Shown piece by piece: positions 47,149 through 59,207 of a stretch of DNA of 64,000 nucleotides (positions within the stretch are counted from its first letter, which is position 1; each line of letters starts with the position of its first letter). This stretch comes from Plasmodiophora brassicae (lineage: Eukaryota > Endomyxa > Phytomyxea > Plasmodiophorida > Plasmodiophoridae): assembly GCA_039704465.1 (NCBI GenBank), contig JASFAU010000013.1:620001-684000 (forward strand). The letters are read 5' to 3'. Position numbers and translations under genes: made by a program. The notes below the pieces were generated by a model. It saw only the letters and a list, made by a program, of their open reading frames with translations, was not told the origin of the DNA and did no database searches.

Positions 47149-48702
47149 ATGGCGTCGTCAATGCTGAGGGTCGATTCGCCCAACGTCGTCTACACCGAGG
47201 ATGAGATCATCTCCCAGTACAGCTACGCGAAGACGCGCGTCTCCGTTGACGACGCCACCGGAAAGGTTCATGCGGTTCCGACGACGACCGACTACGAGAT
47301 CGTGACGAACGTCGTCGTGCCCCGTGTCGGCGTTCTGTTCGTTGGATGGGGCGGGAATAATGGCGCGACGCTCACGGCCGGGATTATTGCCAACCGCCGG
47401 TCCCTGTCATGGCGCACGAAGGAAGGAGTCTGCCATGCGAATTACATCGGCTCGTTGACACAGTCGTCGACGATCCTGATCGGGTCGCGTGACGACGGGT
47501 CGGAATGCTACCTGCCCATGGCGCACGTGCTCCCCATGGTGAACCCGAATGACCTCGTGGTGGGCGGCTGGGACATATCGGGCGTCGACATGGCCGAGGC
47601 GATGGAGCGCGCCCAGGTTCTCGACATCGACCTACAACGTCAGCTGTACGACGAGATGGCGACTATGAAGCCGATGCGGTCGATCTACTATCCGGATTTC
47701 ATCGCCGCCAACCAGGCGGAGCGTGCGGACAACGTCCTGCCAGGGGCGCACGCCTGCGCAGAGCATCTGGAGGCGATCCGACAGGACATTCGCCAGTTCA
47801 AGGCGGACAACGGCTTGGACAAGGTCATTGTCCTCTGGACCGCCAACACCGAACGGTTCTGCGACGAACTTCGTGGCGTCCACGACACGGGCGACGGTCT
47901 ACTCGCTGCGATCAAAGATGGGAACAGCGAGGTGTCCCCGTCGACCGTGTTCGCCTGCGCGGCGATCCTCGAGGGGTCGTCGTTTATCAACGGCTCCCCG
48001 CAGAACACGATCGTTCCGGGTGTGGTTGACCTGGCCCAGCGGCATGGCGTTTTCGTGGCCGGTGACGATTTCAAGACTGGCCAGACGAAGATCAAGTCTG
48101 TCATTGTCGACTTCCTGGTTGCGGCTGGCATTGCACCGCGATCGATCGTGTCGTACAACCACCTGGGCAACAATGACGGACGCAACCTGAGCGCGCAGGC
48201 GCAGTTCAGAAGCAAGGAAATATCCAAGAGCAGTGTCGTTGACGACATGGTCGCCAGCAACTCCATCCTGTACCCGGACGGGAAAGGTCCCGACCACTGC
48301 GTCGTGATCAAGTACGTTCCGTACGTCCAGGACTCAAAGCGCGCTCTCGACGAGTACGTCTCCGAGATCTTCATGGGCGGAAAGAACACGATCGCCATGC
48401 ACAACACGTGCGAGGACTCCCTGCTCGCTGCGCCGTTGATCCTGGACCTCATCATCCTCATGGAACTGTTCCAGCGCATCCGGTTCACGGTGAAGGACGC
48501 AGGAGAACAGCAAGCCATGCACCCGGTCCTATCCATTCTCTCCTACCTGCTCAAGGCCCCCGTTGTCCCGGAAGGCACTCCTGTTGTCAACGCCCTGTTC
48601 AAGCAGCGTGGCGCCATCGAGAACCTGCTCCGCGCTTGCGTCGGCCTGCCTCCCGTTAACTACATGATGCTCGAGCACAAGCTCGCGAAGCGCAAGCACT
48701 AG
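47149..48702 (+). CDS. INO1: Inositol-3-phosphate synthase
   Basis: Intronless, 517 residues, start [18 protein letters not shown]. The NAD-binding segment [20 protein letters not shown] and the family signatures [63 protein letters not shown] and [10 protein letters not shown] are all present, with the C-terminal [12 protein letters not shown]. The enzyme converts glucose-6-phosphate to inositol-3-phosphate, the committed step for inositol lipids and inositol phosphates. The length is typical (about 510-535). It feeds the pathway on which the SIW14-like phosphatase in this window may act. Confidence 0.97.
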   Translation: MASSMLRVDSPNVVYTEDEIISQYSYAKTRVSVDDATGKVHAVPTTTDYEIVTNVVVPRVGVLFVGWGGNNGATLTAGIIANRRSLSWRTKEGVCHANYIGSLTQSSTILIGSRDDGSECYLPMAHVLPMVNPNDLVVGGWDISGVDMAEAMERAQVLDIDLQRQLYDEMATMKPMRSIYYPDFIAANQAERADNVLPGAHACAEHLEAIRQDIRQFKADNGLDKVIVLWTANTERFCDELRGVHDTGDGLLAAIKDGNSEVSPSTVFACAAILEGSSFINGSPQNTIVPGVVDLAQRHGVFVAGDDFKTGQTKIKSVIVDFLVAAGIAPRSIVSYNHLGNNDGRNLSAQAQFRSKEISKSSVVDDMVASNSILYPDGKGPDHCVVIKYVPYVQDSKRALDEYVSEIFMGGKNTIAMHNTCEDSLLAAPLILDLIILMELFQRIRFTVKDAGEQQAMHPVLSILSYLLKAPVVPEGTPVVNALFKQRGAIENLLRACVGLPPVNYMMLEHKLAKRKH

Positions 48703-48796
48703 ACTGGTAGTCGCAACCCGCACCACTGATTAAGGTACAATCCTCCGGCCATCATATAAAGCGCATCCACTGCTCATTGTCATCCTATCGCTCCAT

Positions 48797-50101
48797 ATGG
48801 GGTTACATCTTCGACGAACCGTTGTTGGCTTGCGCGACTATCAGCATCCGCGTTGGCGAAAACGCGGTTGGCCAGTGACCTGGTGCGACGGTGTCCGCCG
48901 CACCGAAGCTGCAGGCCGGGCCCTCGACATGATCCGCAGCCGGAGCGCCTGCGGGCGGCGCCTGCAGCGGCGGTACCTGAGGACGACCTGGAATCAGTCG
49001 GTGAGCCCGGATGAGCGGGAGCACTGGTTCGATAGGCACATGAGCCAGGCGATCAAGGAGATGAAGGACGGGTACACGAAGGTGCGGAACATTATCGAGA
49101 TTCGCGATGCCCGTATGCCGTATAGCTCGCACCCGTATGGCGACACTGTGCCGCGCTCTGGGTCGATTCGTAACGGTGCTGCTGCTGCTGCAGGTCGTTT
49201 GAGGCACTGTGTGGCAAGCCGTATAATTGTAGGCGGCTGATCGTGTACACGCACATGGAGCTCATTGAGCCGAAAGAGCAGGAACCCATCGTTGAGTACT
49301 GCAGGAAGCTGTGCGACGGGCAGGAGCCGCTCTTCACAGATTTGTCCGACCATAAGCATAACCCGAGGCCCAAGATGCAGACCATTAAGAATCGCGTCAT
49401 GGAGTACCTCATTGGGTTCGCCGGTCAAAGCTCGGGGCACCTTCGTGCGTACACGGTCGGGTTCCCGAACGTTGGCAAATCGACGTTTCTGTATGTCATT
49501 ACGAAGGCGACCACGCAAGAGGTCAAGAAGAAGAAGAACTACTGGCTGCCTAAAGTTGCCAACACGCCCGGGTTCACGACCCATCTGAAACCGCACTGGT
49601 TAAACCTAGATCCACCCGCTCGCCTGATCGATACACCCGTAAGGCGCCCGACGAATGGCACACGTTCGTTTGAGCACTGACGTCGTCCCGTAGGGCATCG
49701 TTCCTCCGCGAGACTCGTTCGAGAGGCGCCCGGAACTGTTCTACAAGATGGCGTTGATCGGCTGCCTTAAGGAGGAATATGTCCACAAAGAGTACCTCGA
49801 CATCCTCGACTTCCTGTTGTTCAAACTGAACCAGTCGGGCAACACCGACTACGTCCAGTTCCTGAACCTTCCTGAACCGACCGACGACGTGCGCCGCCTA
49901 CTGCATTCGAAGGAAGACGGCACGTCCAAAGGGCACACCAAGTTCAAGGGCGAGATCCGGACCATCATCAACCACTGGCGAGCCGGCATGTTCGGCCGGA
50001 TCGTCCTCGAGGACCCGATGTCGCCGGACCTGACCCCCGAGGAAATCAAGAGGAAACCGTCCTGGCTGGACCGAGCCCAACTCAGTTCGCGTTTCGCTTG
50101 A
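48797..50101 (+). CDS. MTG1: Mitochondrial ribosome-assembly GTPase MTG1, circularly permuted
   Basis: Exons 48797-49134, 49194-49638 and 49694-50101 (introns 59 and 55 bp) give 396 residues. The basic N-terminus LRRTVVGLRDYQHPRWRKRG suits a mitochondrial presequence. The family order (G4-G5-G1-G2-G3) is kept: IIEIRDARMPYSSHPSFEAL, then G4, then P-loop GFPNVGKSTFL and G3 DTPGIVPPR. The G4 motif, NKMD in relatives, reads THME (LIVYTHMELIEP), which should weaken guanine specificity. The C-terminal helical domain follows. MTG1 acts in large-subunit assembly of the mitoribosome. Confidence 0.85.
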
Positions 50102-50229
50102 ACTTGCACGACACGTGCGTCGTCGTAGAAATACATTGTACAGTCGCCGTGCACGAGGTGGTGGTGGTGGTGGTGCACCCGGGTGCCGCCCCGGGTCGTG
50201 GGCGGGGGGTCACAGGCGCACGTGTGACG

Positions 50230-52467
50230 ATGCGGCGCTGGTCCGCGGCCGTCGTTGCCGTCGGCGTCGTCGCGATCGCGCTGGCCGCTGGGCTTGCCGA
50301 TGGACGGCGGCACCCGAACCCATATCACGTTCGGCGGGGCGTCTTGCGGCTGCCGTTCACGGCTCTGATGGGCTGACGCGATAGATTCTGGGTGTGAGGA
50401 GGTCCGATTCCAGCGACGCCATTCGTACTGCATTTAAGAAGCTCGCGAAGACATGGTCATGTCTGTTCGTCTCAAGGCATCGCTCAATAGTATTAACGTT
50501 CGGGGGTGCAGGCATCCAGACAAGAACCCTTCCAATAGCGACGTCTTCAAGAGTAGGTGTATGGCACCGTGTTGAGTTGCAACAACGTGCTCATCGTCGT
50601 GCGTGTAGAGATTCGCAAGGCGTACGACGTTTTAATAGACAAAGGTAGCACATCGCACTACGACCAGTACGGCGTGTATCCATCGTCGCCGATCAATCAT
50701 CAGGAACACTTCCTACTGGTTCGCTGATCGGGTGTGGATCTGACTCGGTGCCGCCTCTAAACGTGATGCAGCAATATGCCGCTCTGGGCAACGTCATGAT
50801 GTACCATCGCGACAACGACCGGTTCTCGCTAAGCCCGTTGGTGTCAGACGACACATTTCCCTACATCGTGCAGGTTTACAATGTGGCTCCTCGCGATCGA
50901 TGTGGAGTGCTAAGAGACGGTGCTAGGACAACGTCGAACGGTTTGGCGCAATGTGGCTTCTCAAGGTATACTCCAATAACTGTCAGCGATGCCAAACGAT
51001 CTCCAAGGCATGGGAGAATGTCGTGCGAGATCTGCAAGGTTTGTGTACCTGCTCAGTTTGTATCATGTTTACCCTCATGCGGTCTTGGACAGGCGTTATA
51101 TCGGTTGGCCGTATCAGTTTCGACCTGTCCCCGGAACTTGTGAGCCGCCTGAAGGTGCAGTCTGTTCCGGCAATCCTCGCTGTGGCTCCCAAAGCAGGTG
51201 AAGGGTATGCGGTCACGTTCCTTTCGCAGAAAGAACTGTCCTTGCTTACAACTGGGCGCATACGCCGTTTCCTGAGCACGATACCCACGCGAACGCCCTG
51301 CACTCAATTGGCAACCGAGTAACCAGTCTTCGCTGGATGCGGTTTCCCATCTCGTACTGATGAAAATTGTCTGTCAGCAAGGAGCAGGAGACGTTTCTTT
51401 CCGAGAAGGTTGATCGAGTCAAGATCGTGTTCGTTTCGACCGTACACCGAACAATTCCTGTCGCATTGCTCCAGTTTCTGAACGAGTTCGTGCATCCGTC
51501 GTATACGGATGTCGCATACGTCTATCGAGATTCGGTATGCACCAACCTATTGGCTACCCATTCGGGATGTGCTGAACCCCTGTCGTGGAATTTTAGGGCA
51601 GCTCTCTGTTTGGCAACCTTCTGAAGCCCATCGAACCCTTCAGCAGCGCTGTTCTTGTTATGAACCAAATCTGGTCACCGATTGCCGTCATGGACGATTT
51701 ACCGGATTGGTATCAGCTGCTGTCTGTTGATCCTTTTCACTTGTTCCAAAGGCTGCAATATTGGATGCGGCCTATCGTACCAGGTATGTGCTTCACTGTC
51801 GCTGTCAGCCTTTCCTTACGCCCTCGATCTAGAACTCACGTACGACACCTATTTTGACACCTGTTTCGTTCCAAAGACTTCAAATGCGTCCTGCGTCGCT
51901 ATCGCTGCCGATGATGCGGCGGCGGCTTTCGATGTCGTGAAGGGTTCGCTGGTGGTTCCACCTGCGGATTGGCAAGTTGACTTACCTCGCCTCGTAGAGC
52001 TTGGCTTGATTCCTCCAAGCAGCGGAACCGTCGTTGGATGGATCAACGCCAAACAACAGGCATCGTTTCTACAAGCTATTGGCGGCATGGCTCAGTACCG
52101 CCAGCAGTCGTCAGTAACCATTTGCGTATTATATATGTCGATAATTTCTAACGTGAATGACAGTCGTGCCGTTTGTGTCGGTCGCCCGTCGCGTAACATG
52201 TTCAAATGCTTCCCGAAGTCTGGGGGTACTGCCGCTCAGCTGCGGAGCTGGTTGGATGTGCACTCGGCTTCTTGGACGACCGGAAATCCCAATGATCAGC
52301 GAGAGGGACTGCCTTTCCTTCAGTCGAACCGGCCGCGGAAATCGCGGTTTAAATTTCATCTGCTTGACGTCTCTGAGCACGCCAGTACGATGATGAGGCT
52401 CGTGCTGTACGGCGTCCTCATAGGGGGCGCCCTTGTCTTCTTCTTTGTCGCTCCATCAATATCTTGA
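50230..52467 (+). CDS. ER DnaJ-thioredoxin membrane protein (DNAJC16-like)
   Basis: Multi-exon gene with introns of about 55-80 bp, starting MRRWSAAVVAVGVVAIALAA (signal peptide). The J domain is assembled from four exons: NPYHILGVRRSDSSDAIRTA, KKLAKTWHPDKN (HPD across an intron), and FKKIRKAYDVLIDK. A thioredoxin-like domain follows, with WLLKVYSNNCQRCQTISKAW (CQRC) and a cis-Pro loop QSVPAILAV. Further lumenal regions lead to a C-terminal membrane helix MRLVLYGVLIGGALVFFFVA. The layout resembles DNAJC16/ERdj-type proteins. It probably recruits BiP and has a redox or holdase role. Middle exons (51.3-51.7 kb) are less certain. Confidence 0.82.
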
Positions 52468-52594
52468 ATATACTGAGCTGGAAGTGCTAGTATTACGCGA
52501 CACGATCTCCTGTCCGGACGTTATTCACCCTCACAGCTGACCTTACATGAAAGCGTTATATTAGGATGCTGCTAATAATTACCACACGATGGTG

Positions 52595-53812
52595 CTAGTC
52601 AACCAGAACAAAGTCGGAGCCGCTGTCAGCGTCATTGAGATCGCCCATGCTCACGGAATCGAGCTCAGTCTGGCTTTGGTGGAACGCGAACGGAATTCGC
52701 GTCAGCGGCAACTGGACGGCTTCGAGGAACATCAGCAGATTCGGCAGCAGCGAAAGGGCAGGGAGCAGCGAGAGAGGCAACCCGGCACATTGGCAGACAT
52801 AGCGGATATCCTGATCCAGAAGCTCAAGAGCGGTTTGGAATTCCGGACCTGGTGATTCCAACGACAGCGCATACCTAAGGCAGAACGAGTTAAGCACGAA
52901 GTGATGTAGGACAGAGGAAATAGGCTGACTTTTGAGGAGCACCATATAATCTACAAGTGACCGAAGATTCACTGCCAAAGTATGTGAGTGGGTGCGGCAG
53001 ATGAATGTTGTAGAGCCCTGCTCATTACGTTCAGAATGACGTGGAGCGACCGGAACGACGACAGCGAAGGATACATGCTGTTACGATTGTGACGAAAACA
53101 ATGTATCCTAACGCAGCAACAGTGCCCTGGGCAGACTCCGGATCGCCAGAATGGATCGTTGCGTGCAGGTCGAAGCAGTCGTCGGGCAGCAAACACGCAA
53201 CAATTGAGCACGTATTGAACGTTACTCGTTTGATCGTGTATAGTCGCTCTAGTAGACACTTCACGATCCGCCGCCGCTGGAGGTATATGGCTTCAAGGCA
53301 GCTGACCACGCCAACCAGATTAGATGTTGACGGGGGAAAGCTAATTGCGCTAATCGCGGCGGGCACATACCGATCGACATGCGTACTCTGAGCGCTCTCG
53401 TCCCTGGCCTCTGATGGAGCCGCATTCATCAGCGATCGGCACGCAAGACTAAGTTGGTCGAGTCGTTCGCGAAGGTCCTGCGCTCTTCTTCTGTTGATGC
53501 CCTGGACTGAGCGACGGCGTTTATCAGCAAGCAACACATCGACAACGTCCTGAATAGCGTACGTTTCTGAATCGCCAGGACTTGCTGCCTCATAAGGCTA
53601 CGCAGATGCTGAAGTCCTCGGTCATGCACGACCAAGGCCTGCCGGGCCTGCAGCACCGGGTAGCACTGCGCCGCCGCCGACCGGGTCCTCGCCCGCGCCG
53701 CTCGCACACGACTGGCGTGATCGCTGACGGCCTGACGCAGGCACGGCGCGCACATGAACGACTCCCTGATAACGCCGCAGTTATCGCAGCGTCGGGCGCC
53801 GTCATCCCCCAT
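52595..53812 (-). CDS. ATG14/UVRAG-like subunit of the Vps34 complex
   Basis: Two or three exons from ATG 53812. The N-terminus carries a CxxC-x(n)-CxxC cluster (CDNCGVIRESFMCAPC), as in ATG14/Barkor. A coiled coil follows (RRRAQDLRERLDQLSLACRS), and later AALGYIVFV and a C-terminal stretch PEFQTALELLDQDIRYVCQC with LLPALSLLPNLLMFLE. That last part mirrors the ATG14 end where the chain counts back into a Leu-rich helix. The protein would direct Vps34/Vps15/Vps30 to autophagosome or endosome membranes. Similarity is in pattern more than identity, and the exons between 52.98 and 53.05 kb were not resolved. It is convergent with the DnaJ gene, 127 bp away. Confidence 0.6.
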
Positions 53813-53948
53813 CCGATGATGTCAGTTCAAAGGCGGCAACTCCGAAGCTACCGGCGGCGCAAATAATCACAGACGCTTGATGAATGATGATCCAGTAGGG
53901 CGGATTGTTGCGTTTGGACATGGTGCTGTTGTTTACTGTGACGTTTGA

Positions 53949-53964
53949 GGTGTTGAAGAACACC
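53949..53964 (-). terminator. Histone H4 3' stem-loop
   Basis: On the gene strand the sequence is GGTGTTCTTCAACACC: a six-base-pair stem with a four-base loop, 35 bases after the H4 stop. It has the size and position of the animal-type histone mRNA stem-loop and matches the one after H3 at all but one loop base. Confidence 0.85.
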
Positions 53965-53998
53965 AGTTGAATGTTTGCGACTACCGGATGGTGCTAGC

Positions 53999-55166
<1,168 letters not shown>

Positions 55167-55201
55167 ACGGCCGCGTTGACCCACCGCAAACCCAAGCAAC
55201 T

Positions 55202-55217
55202 GGTGTTATTCAACACC
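55202..55217 (+). terminator. Histone H3 3' stem-loop
   Basis: GGTGTTATTCAACACC forms a six-pair stem with loop ATTC, 35 bases past the H3 stop. Flanking bases (CAACT before, CAA after) are also shared with the H4 copy, which supports function over chance. Confidence 0.85.
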
Positions 55218-55442
55218 ACAAGATTCCAAATCGATCAGCAAACTGTATAAACCGTTATTGTTGGCATGTGCAGCCTGCATTGCTGCCAGTACTACGACCG
55301 TAGCGAGCGGGGCGTTATGTAGGTCAGCTTTGTCATAAGACAATGGCGACGAGTGAGATCCACAGTTCCTATAATTGACGTCGCGGAGTTTCGTTCGGCG
55401 CCACCTGCTCGTCCATCCACCGTCCCTTTGTGCAACTTGCCA

Positions 55443-56555
55443 ATGCTAGCGGTCGTTCTGCTGGTGGCGACCACAGTTACTCATTCATGTGGCGCCAGCG
55501 TTCAGCCAGGTCCGCGTGGCGCCGCGTCGACCGTTGCTCGACTCCGGGAGACACACACTCGCGTGCAAAGGTGGATCGATGCTGCTGGATACGCAAGTGA
55601 CGAGGCGGGCCTAGACATCACCAGCGAGATTGTGCAGAGCCCTCGTCGAGATATGTACCTGTCAGCGCACCGGGTGTCGAGGGATTTAATGGAGGTTGCC
55701 GTTGCTGTCGATGCGAACCAGTTCATGTTTGGCCAGGACTCGGAGGTTTGGGACGCCGTTGCTGAGGCCGAAACGGAACTCGAATTTCTCTCCGAATCTC
55801 TGGTGAACGTCACGGGCGACCTTACGACGCGGGTCGCGTATTTGCACATATTCAAAATCATCAGTGGGGCCGTTGCTATGCTTACCGCAAAGGCGACCTC
55901 ACAGATCATTGCCGACGTTCCTTTCCTGGATGCGGTTGCAATGCTGCTCCGGTGCGTTATTCTGTTGGATCGTACTGTGAGCACACACATCCCCGAGACG
56001 CTACTGGTGGTCCGCGCCTATGGCCTCCATTTCGCCTGCCTGCCAACAGATCATGGTAAACCGGACCGGAAGGTGGCTCCTCCTCCGACGACGCAACGTT
56101 TCCTCGATGGTCTTACGAGCATCAACCTGATCGCTTTCCATCTCGGTAGTTCACTGGCATTGTTTGCCCACGCCGAGGCCACCATCTTTCAAGCCGTCGA
56201 ATCGCTGCTAAACACCTTCCGGTCTAAACGCAGGAACGCTGTCGCTCGGCTACATCATATGCGGAACTTGCCTGAAAACAGGGTGCCCAGCATTGATGTT
56301 GCGGCCGGAACACGACGGCGCCGTGTGTTCCGACCGCTCCAGTACCGCTCCATCCAGAGGTCGATTGCAAAGAGAACAGCGCGCGCTACTCGAATTCGAG
56401 CCCAATTTCGTGCCGTGTTATCCGATTTGGACTCCGACATCGACTGGGCGATTATGCGCTGGGGAACGTTCATTCTGATCCGGGAGGCCATGTCATCCTC
56501 CTCTAGCGACAGCGTCCTTAGCATCGCGATCCCGTCGATAGAATTGGCAATATAA
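55443..56555 (+). CDS. Unknown predicted secreted protein
   Basis: Intronless, 370 residues from ATG 55443. The N-terminus MLAVVLLVATTVTHSCGAS is a signal peptide. The rest is mostly helical with few Cys. A basic segment (AAGTRRRRVFRPLQYRSIQR) lies near residue 300. There is no membrane helix after the signal peptide apart from weakly hydrophobic stretches (AVAMLLRCVILLD). No family recognised. Next to it lie genes for a secreted lipase and a secreted LRR protein. Confidence 0.6.
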   Translation: MLAVVLLVATTVTHSCGASVQPGPRGAASTVARLRETHTRVQRWIDAAGYASDEAGLDITSEIVQSPRRDMYLSAHRVSRDLMEVAVAVDANQFMFGQDSEVWDAVAEAETELEFLSESLVNVTGDLTTRVAYLHIFKIISGAVAMLTAKATSQIIADVPFLDAVAMLLRCVILLDRTVSTHIPETLLVVRAYGLHFACLPTDHGKPDRKVAPPPTTQRFLDGLTSINLIAFHLGSSLALFAHAEATIFQAVESLLNTFRSKRRNAVARLHHMRNLPENRVPSIDVAAGTRRRRVFRPLQYRSIQRSIAKRTARATRIRAQFRAVLSDLDSDIDWAIMRWGTFILIREAMSSSSSDSVLSIAIPSIELAI

Positions 56556-56840
56556 CAGCTAGTACACCTGACTAGGCAGGCGCTGCAAGCCACGAATATA
56601 TCAGATGCTCTTCAGCGCTGGCGATCGGCGCCCCACCTGAACTGGAAGAAGTTCGCTGGTGTGCCACCTGCTTTTCATCACGACGCGTACTGTTCTCCCG
56701 ACGACGAAGGAATCAGTGCCGGTCTGGGGCGCCGTGCCCCTGTTACGTTGCCCGGTGCAAGCCCGCAGTTCCAGGGGGTGTAGTCGTGTCGCTGTGACGC
56801 GCGCCAGTCGCGTACACCCAACGCACGTGCTCGTAGTACT

Positions 56841-57960
56841 ATGGAGCGGTGGCTGGTGACGGCGGCAATATGGGTCCTGGTGGTGCAGGGCGCCGTCGCC
56901 GCGTCCGGCGCGCTCTACGATGAAGCGTTGGCGCGTGGCGTCCTGTGGTACGCGAGCGCTGCGTACGTTCGGGACAGCCAATCGCTCCTTCAGTGGCGAT
57001 GCGTGGCCTGCAAGCACGTGCCCATGTTCAGGTTGGACGGGGTGTTCGCTGACGAGAGCACCGGTGCGCTTGCGCTGGTTGGCTTCGCGCCAGAACTGAA
57101 CGCGTACGTCCTGTCGTTCCGGGTTTGACACCTTGTCGTGATCAGCAGACCTGGTCTTGACTTTTCCCGCTTTTTAGGGCACTGTGTACCGATCTACCGG
57201 CGCCATATTCTCCGACCTCCAATACTTTGAGACGCAGTACCCGCCTGATGTCCCATGTCGGTAGTAGTGGTGGTGGTGGTGGTGCACCCGGGTGCATCCC
57301 CCGTCTTACTCGTTCCTGTCAGGTTCCGGCGTGCACGAAGGCTTCCTGAACTATTTTAGGGCCGTCAACGACTCCATATCGAACCTTCTCGCCAGCCTTA
57401 AATCCGACGGCCCGGAGCGTCCGCTGATCATCACTGGGCACTCTCTGGTGGGATCCACGATACGCAAACAGGTCACGATCGGTGGCTAATATCGTTGCTG
57501 GCAGGGCGGGGCGGCCGCTGTCCTAGCGGCGCATGAGTACTCCAGTACGTTCAACGTGACGGTCTACACATTCGGGACTCCTCGTGTAGGCAACCAGTGC
57601 TGGGCGACACATTTATCGTCACTGGTGCCCACAAGCTATCGCATCGTTCATAACGGCGACCCGGTCGTGCGCCTGCCTCCCTGCAGCTGGAACCTGTTCA
57701 TGCCGGGGTGCGCGCCTGCCGAGGACGGGTACCCGCGACACACGCCGACCGAAGTATGGTACGACACAGGCATGACCACGTATCGCGTCTGTTCCCCGGT
57801 GGACGGCGAAGACCCGACCTGTGACGCCAGCGCCAGCCTTGACGGCATCAGCATCCATAGCCACAGGTACTACTTCGGCGTCCACGTCGGCGGCGACGAC
57901 GAAGCCGAGCAACGACCTGAGACGATTATACAGGAGCTGACCCCAGAAGTCAGCCGTTAA
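56841..57960 (+). CDS. Secreted class 3 lipase (copy 2)
   Basis: Exons 56841-57122, 57178-57256, 57323-57447 and 57505-57960 (introns 55, 66 and 57 bp) give 313 residues. Signal peptide RWLVTAAIWVLVVQGAVAA; paired Cys in CVACKHV; oxyanion motif SFRGTVYRS; helix GVHEGFLNYFRAVND; nucleophile elbow GHSLGGAAAVLAA; Asp in VHNGDPVVRLPP; and a C-terminal His in IHSHRYYFG. It shares the layout of the lipase at 24945-26157, including CSPVDGEDPTC near the end (CDPLDGEDDTC there), so the two are paralogues. The acidic C-terminal tail is longer here. The second intron holds a GGTGGTGGTG run next to a CACCCGGGTG palindrome. Confidence 0.9.
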
Positions 57961-58043
57961 GATGACGTAAACCAATTGCGTACTCGCCGCTGGTGCCAGT
58001 GTATTGAACCTCATATCGCGGCTGGGGTGCATATCTCGGGGCG

Positions 58044-59021
58044 TCACATTGCGGCACAGTCAGCAGGTGTGACTCCCATGTCAGCCATCACCTGCTCAAA
58101 CTCGGCCAGTTGGGAACGCGAATCGTCAATGGACTTGCGGATCGAAGCGTGAACCGCGCCCATGAAGCGAGGAAGCGTCTTGAACGATGCAAGGGTCGAC
58201 TGGCGAATATCGATGGAGTTCACGAGAAGCCTGCGCTCGGTACAGAGCGCGATGGTCGCTGTCCGACCCAGCCCACTGCCGGCGTGCATACTGGAGACAA
58301 TCGGCTCTGCTGACGGGATCCGTTCGGCGTCACCTGACAGTGGCAACGCATTGTCATTGGACGTCGGACGAGCTACTACAACGATTCGACTCGGCCCTTC
58401 CCTGATCAGACGGGGTGCACATTTGGGGTACGAATGCGCCACCTGCCATGCTCCAGGGGCGGCTGACTTCCCTGTGGTACGGGCGGCGAGGCGGCGCTTG
58501 AAGATGGGATGATTCCTAACGTCCTCTCTGGCCAGGTATGGGGTGGGGCGCCCAATATCATATGCCAGTTCTGTGATGCGGTTCGGGGACACGACGAGCG
58601 TCGACAGCGATGTCATGCCCGCAAACACGGGTGGCAATTTCGTAATGCCAGTGTTGGACACGTCAAGTAGCCTCAGCGACTTCAGGCGCCCGATCTCGTA
58701 CGGCAGTTCCCTGATACCCGAGTTGGACACGTCGAGCGACTCGAGCGACTCGACGAGCGAGATCTGCACCGGCAGGCGCGTGATGCGAGGGCCGGATGCC
58801 TTGATTGCTTTCAGTGCAGGGCGCGAGGCCTGGCTGGAGACCAGGAAGCTGACGACGTCATCGAGATGGGAATCCGTCTGCACGTGGACGCTGGTGAGGC
58901 GGGCGCCGCCCGTCGACAAGTACTGCTTGACATCATCGCTCGGGTCGAACGTCATGTGCACGGCGTGAGCGCCGGCGATGGCACAGGCCAGGAGCAGCAC
59001 CCTCGAACAGCTGAACAGCAT
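58044..59021 (-). CDS. Secreted leucine-rich-repeat protein
   Basis: Intronless frame of 325 residues from ATG 59021. The N-terminus FSCSRVLLLACAIAGAHAVH is a signal peptide. Three to four LRR units follow: ALKAIKASGPRITRLPVQI, LESLDVSNSGIRELPYEIGR, LRLLDVSNTGITKLPPVFAG, LSTLVVSPNRITELAYDIG. After the repeats the chain has no recognised domain and ends in a helix around RFMGAVHASIRKSIDDSRSQ. The break in repeat pattern near residue 175 (GRPTPYLARED) could mark an unspliced intron. It is a possible cell-surface or secreted recognition protein. Confidence 0.65.
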   Translation of the reverse strand: MLFSCSRVLLLACAIAGAHAVHMTFDPSDDVKQYLSTGGARLTSVHVQTDSHLDDVVSFLVSSQASRPALKAIKASGPRITRLPVQISLVESLESLDVSNSGIRELPYEIGRLKSLRLLDVSNTGITKLPPVFAGMTSLSTLVVSPNRITELAYDIGRPTPYLAREDVRNHPIFKRRLAARTTGKSAAPGAWQVAHSYPKCAPRLIREGPSRIVVVARPTSNDNALPLSGDAERIPSAEPIVSSMHAGSGLGRTATIALCTERRLLVNSIDIRQSTLASFKTLPRFMGAVHASIRKSIDDSRSQLAEFEQVMADMGVTPADCAAM

Positions 59022-59207
59022 GGCGATGGGCGGATGTGGACAGGCGCGCCAGCAACGGAGCGACCACGGAAATGCGACGCGCGCGGCGGCGTTGGCATGC
59101 TGCTTGCTAACCTGGGGTCTTCGTCGGGGTGCTTCGGTAAACAGCGCCCTCCCCAACGTCTGCCGTCAGACACTGGAGCGGAATATTAAAATGTGTATCC
59201 GATATCG

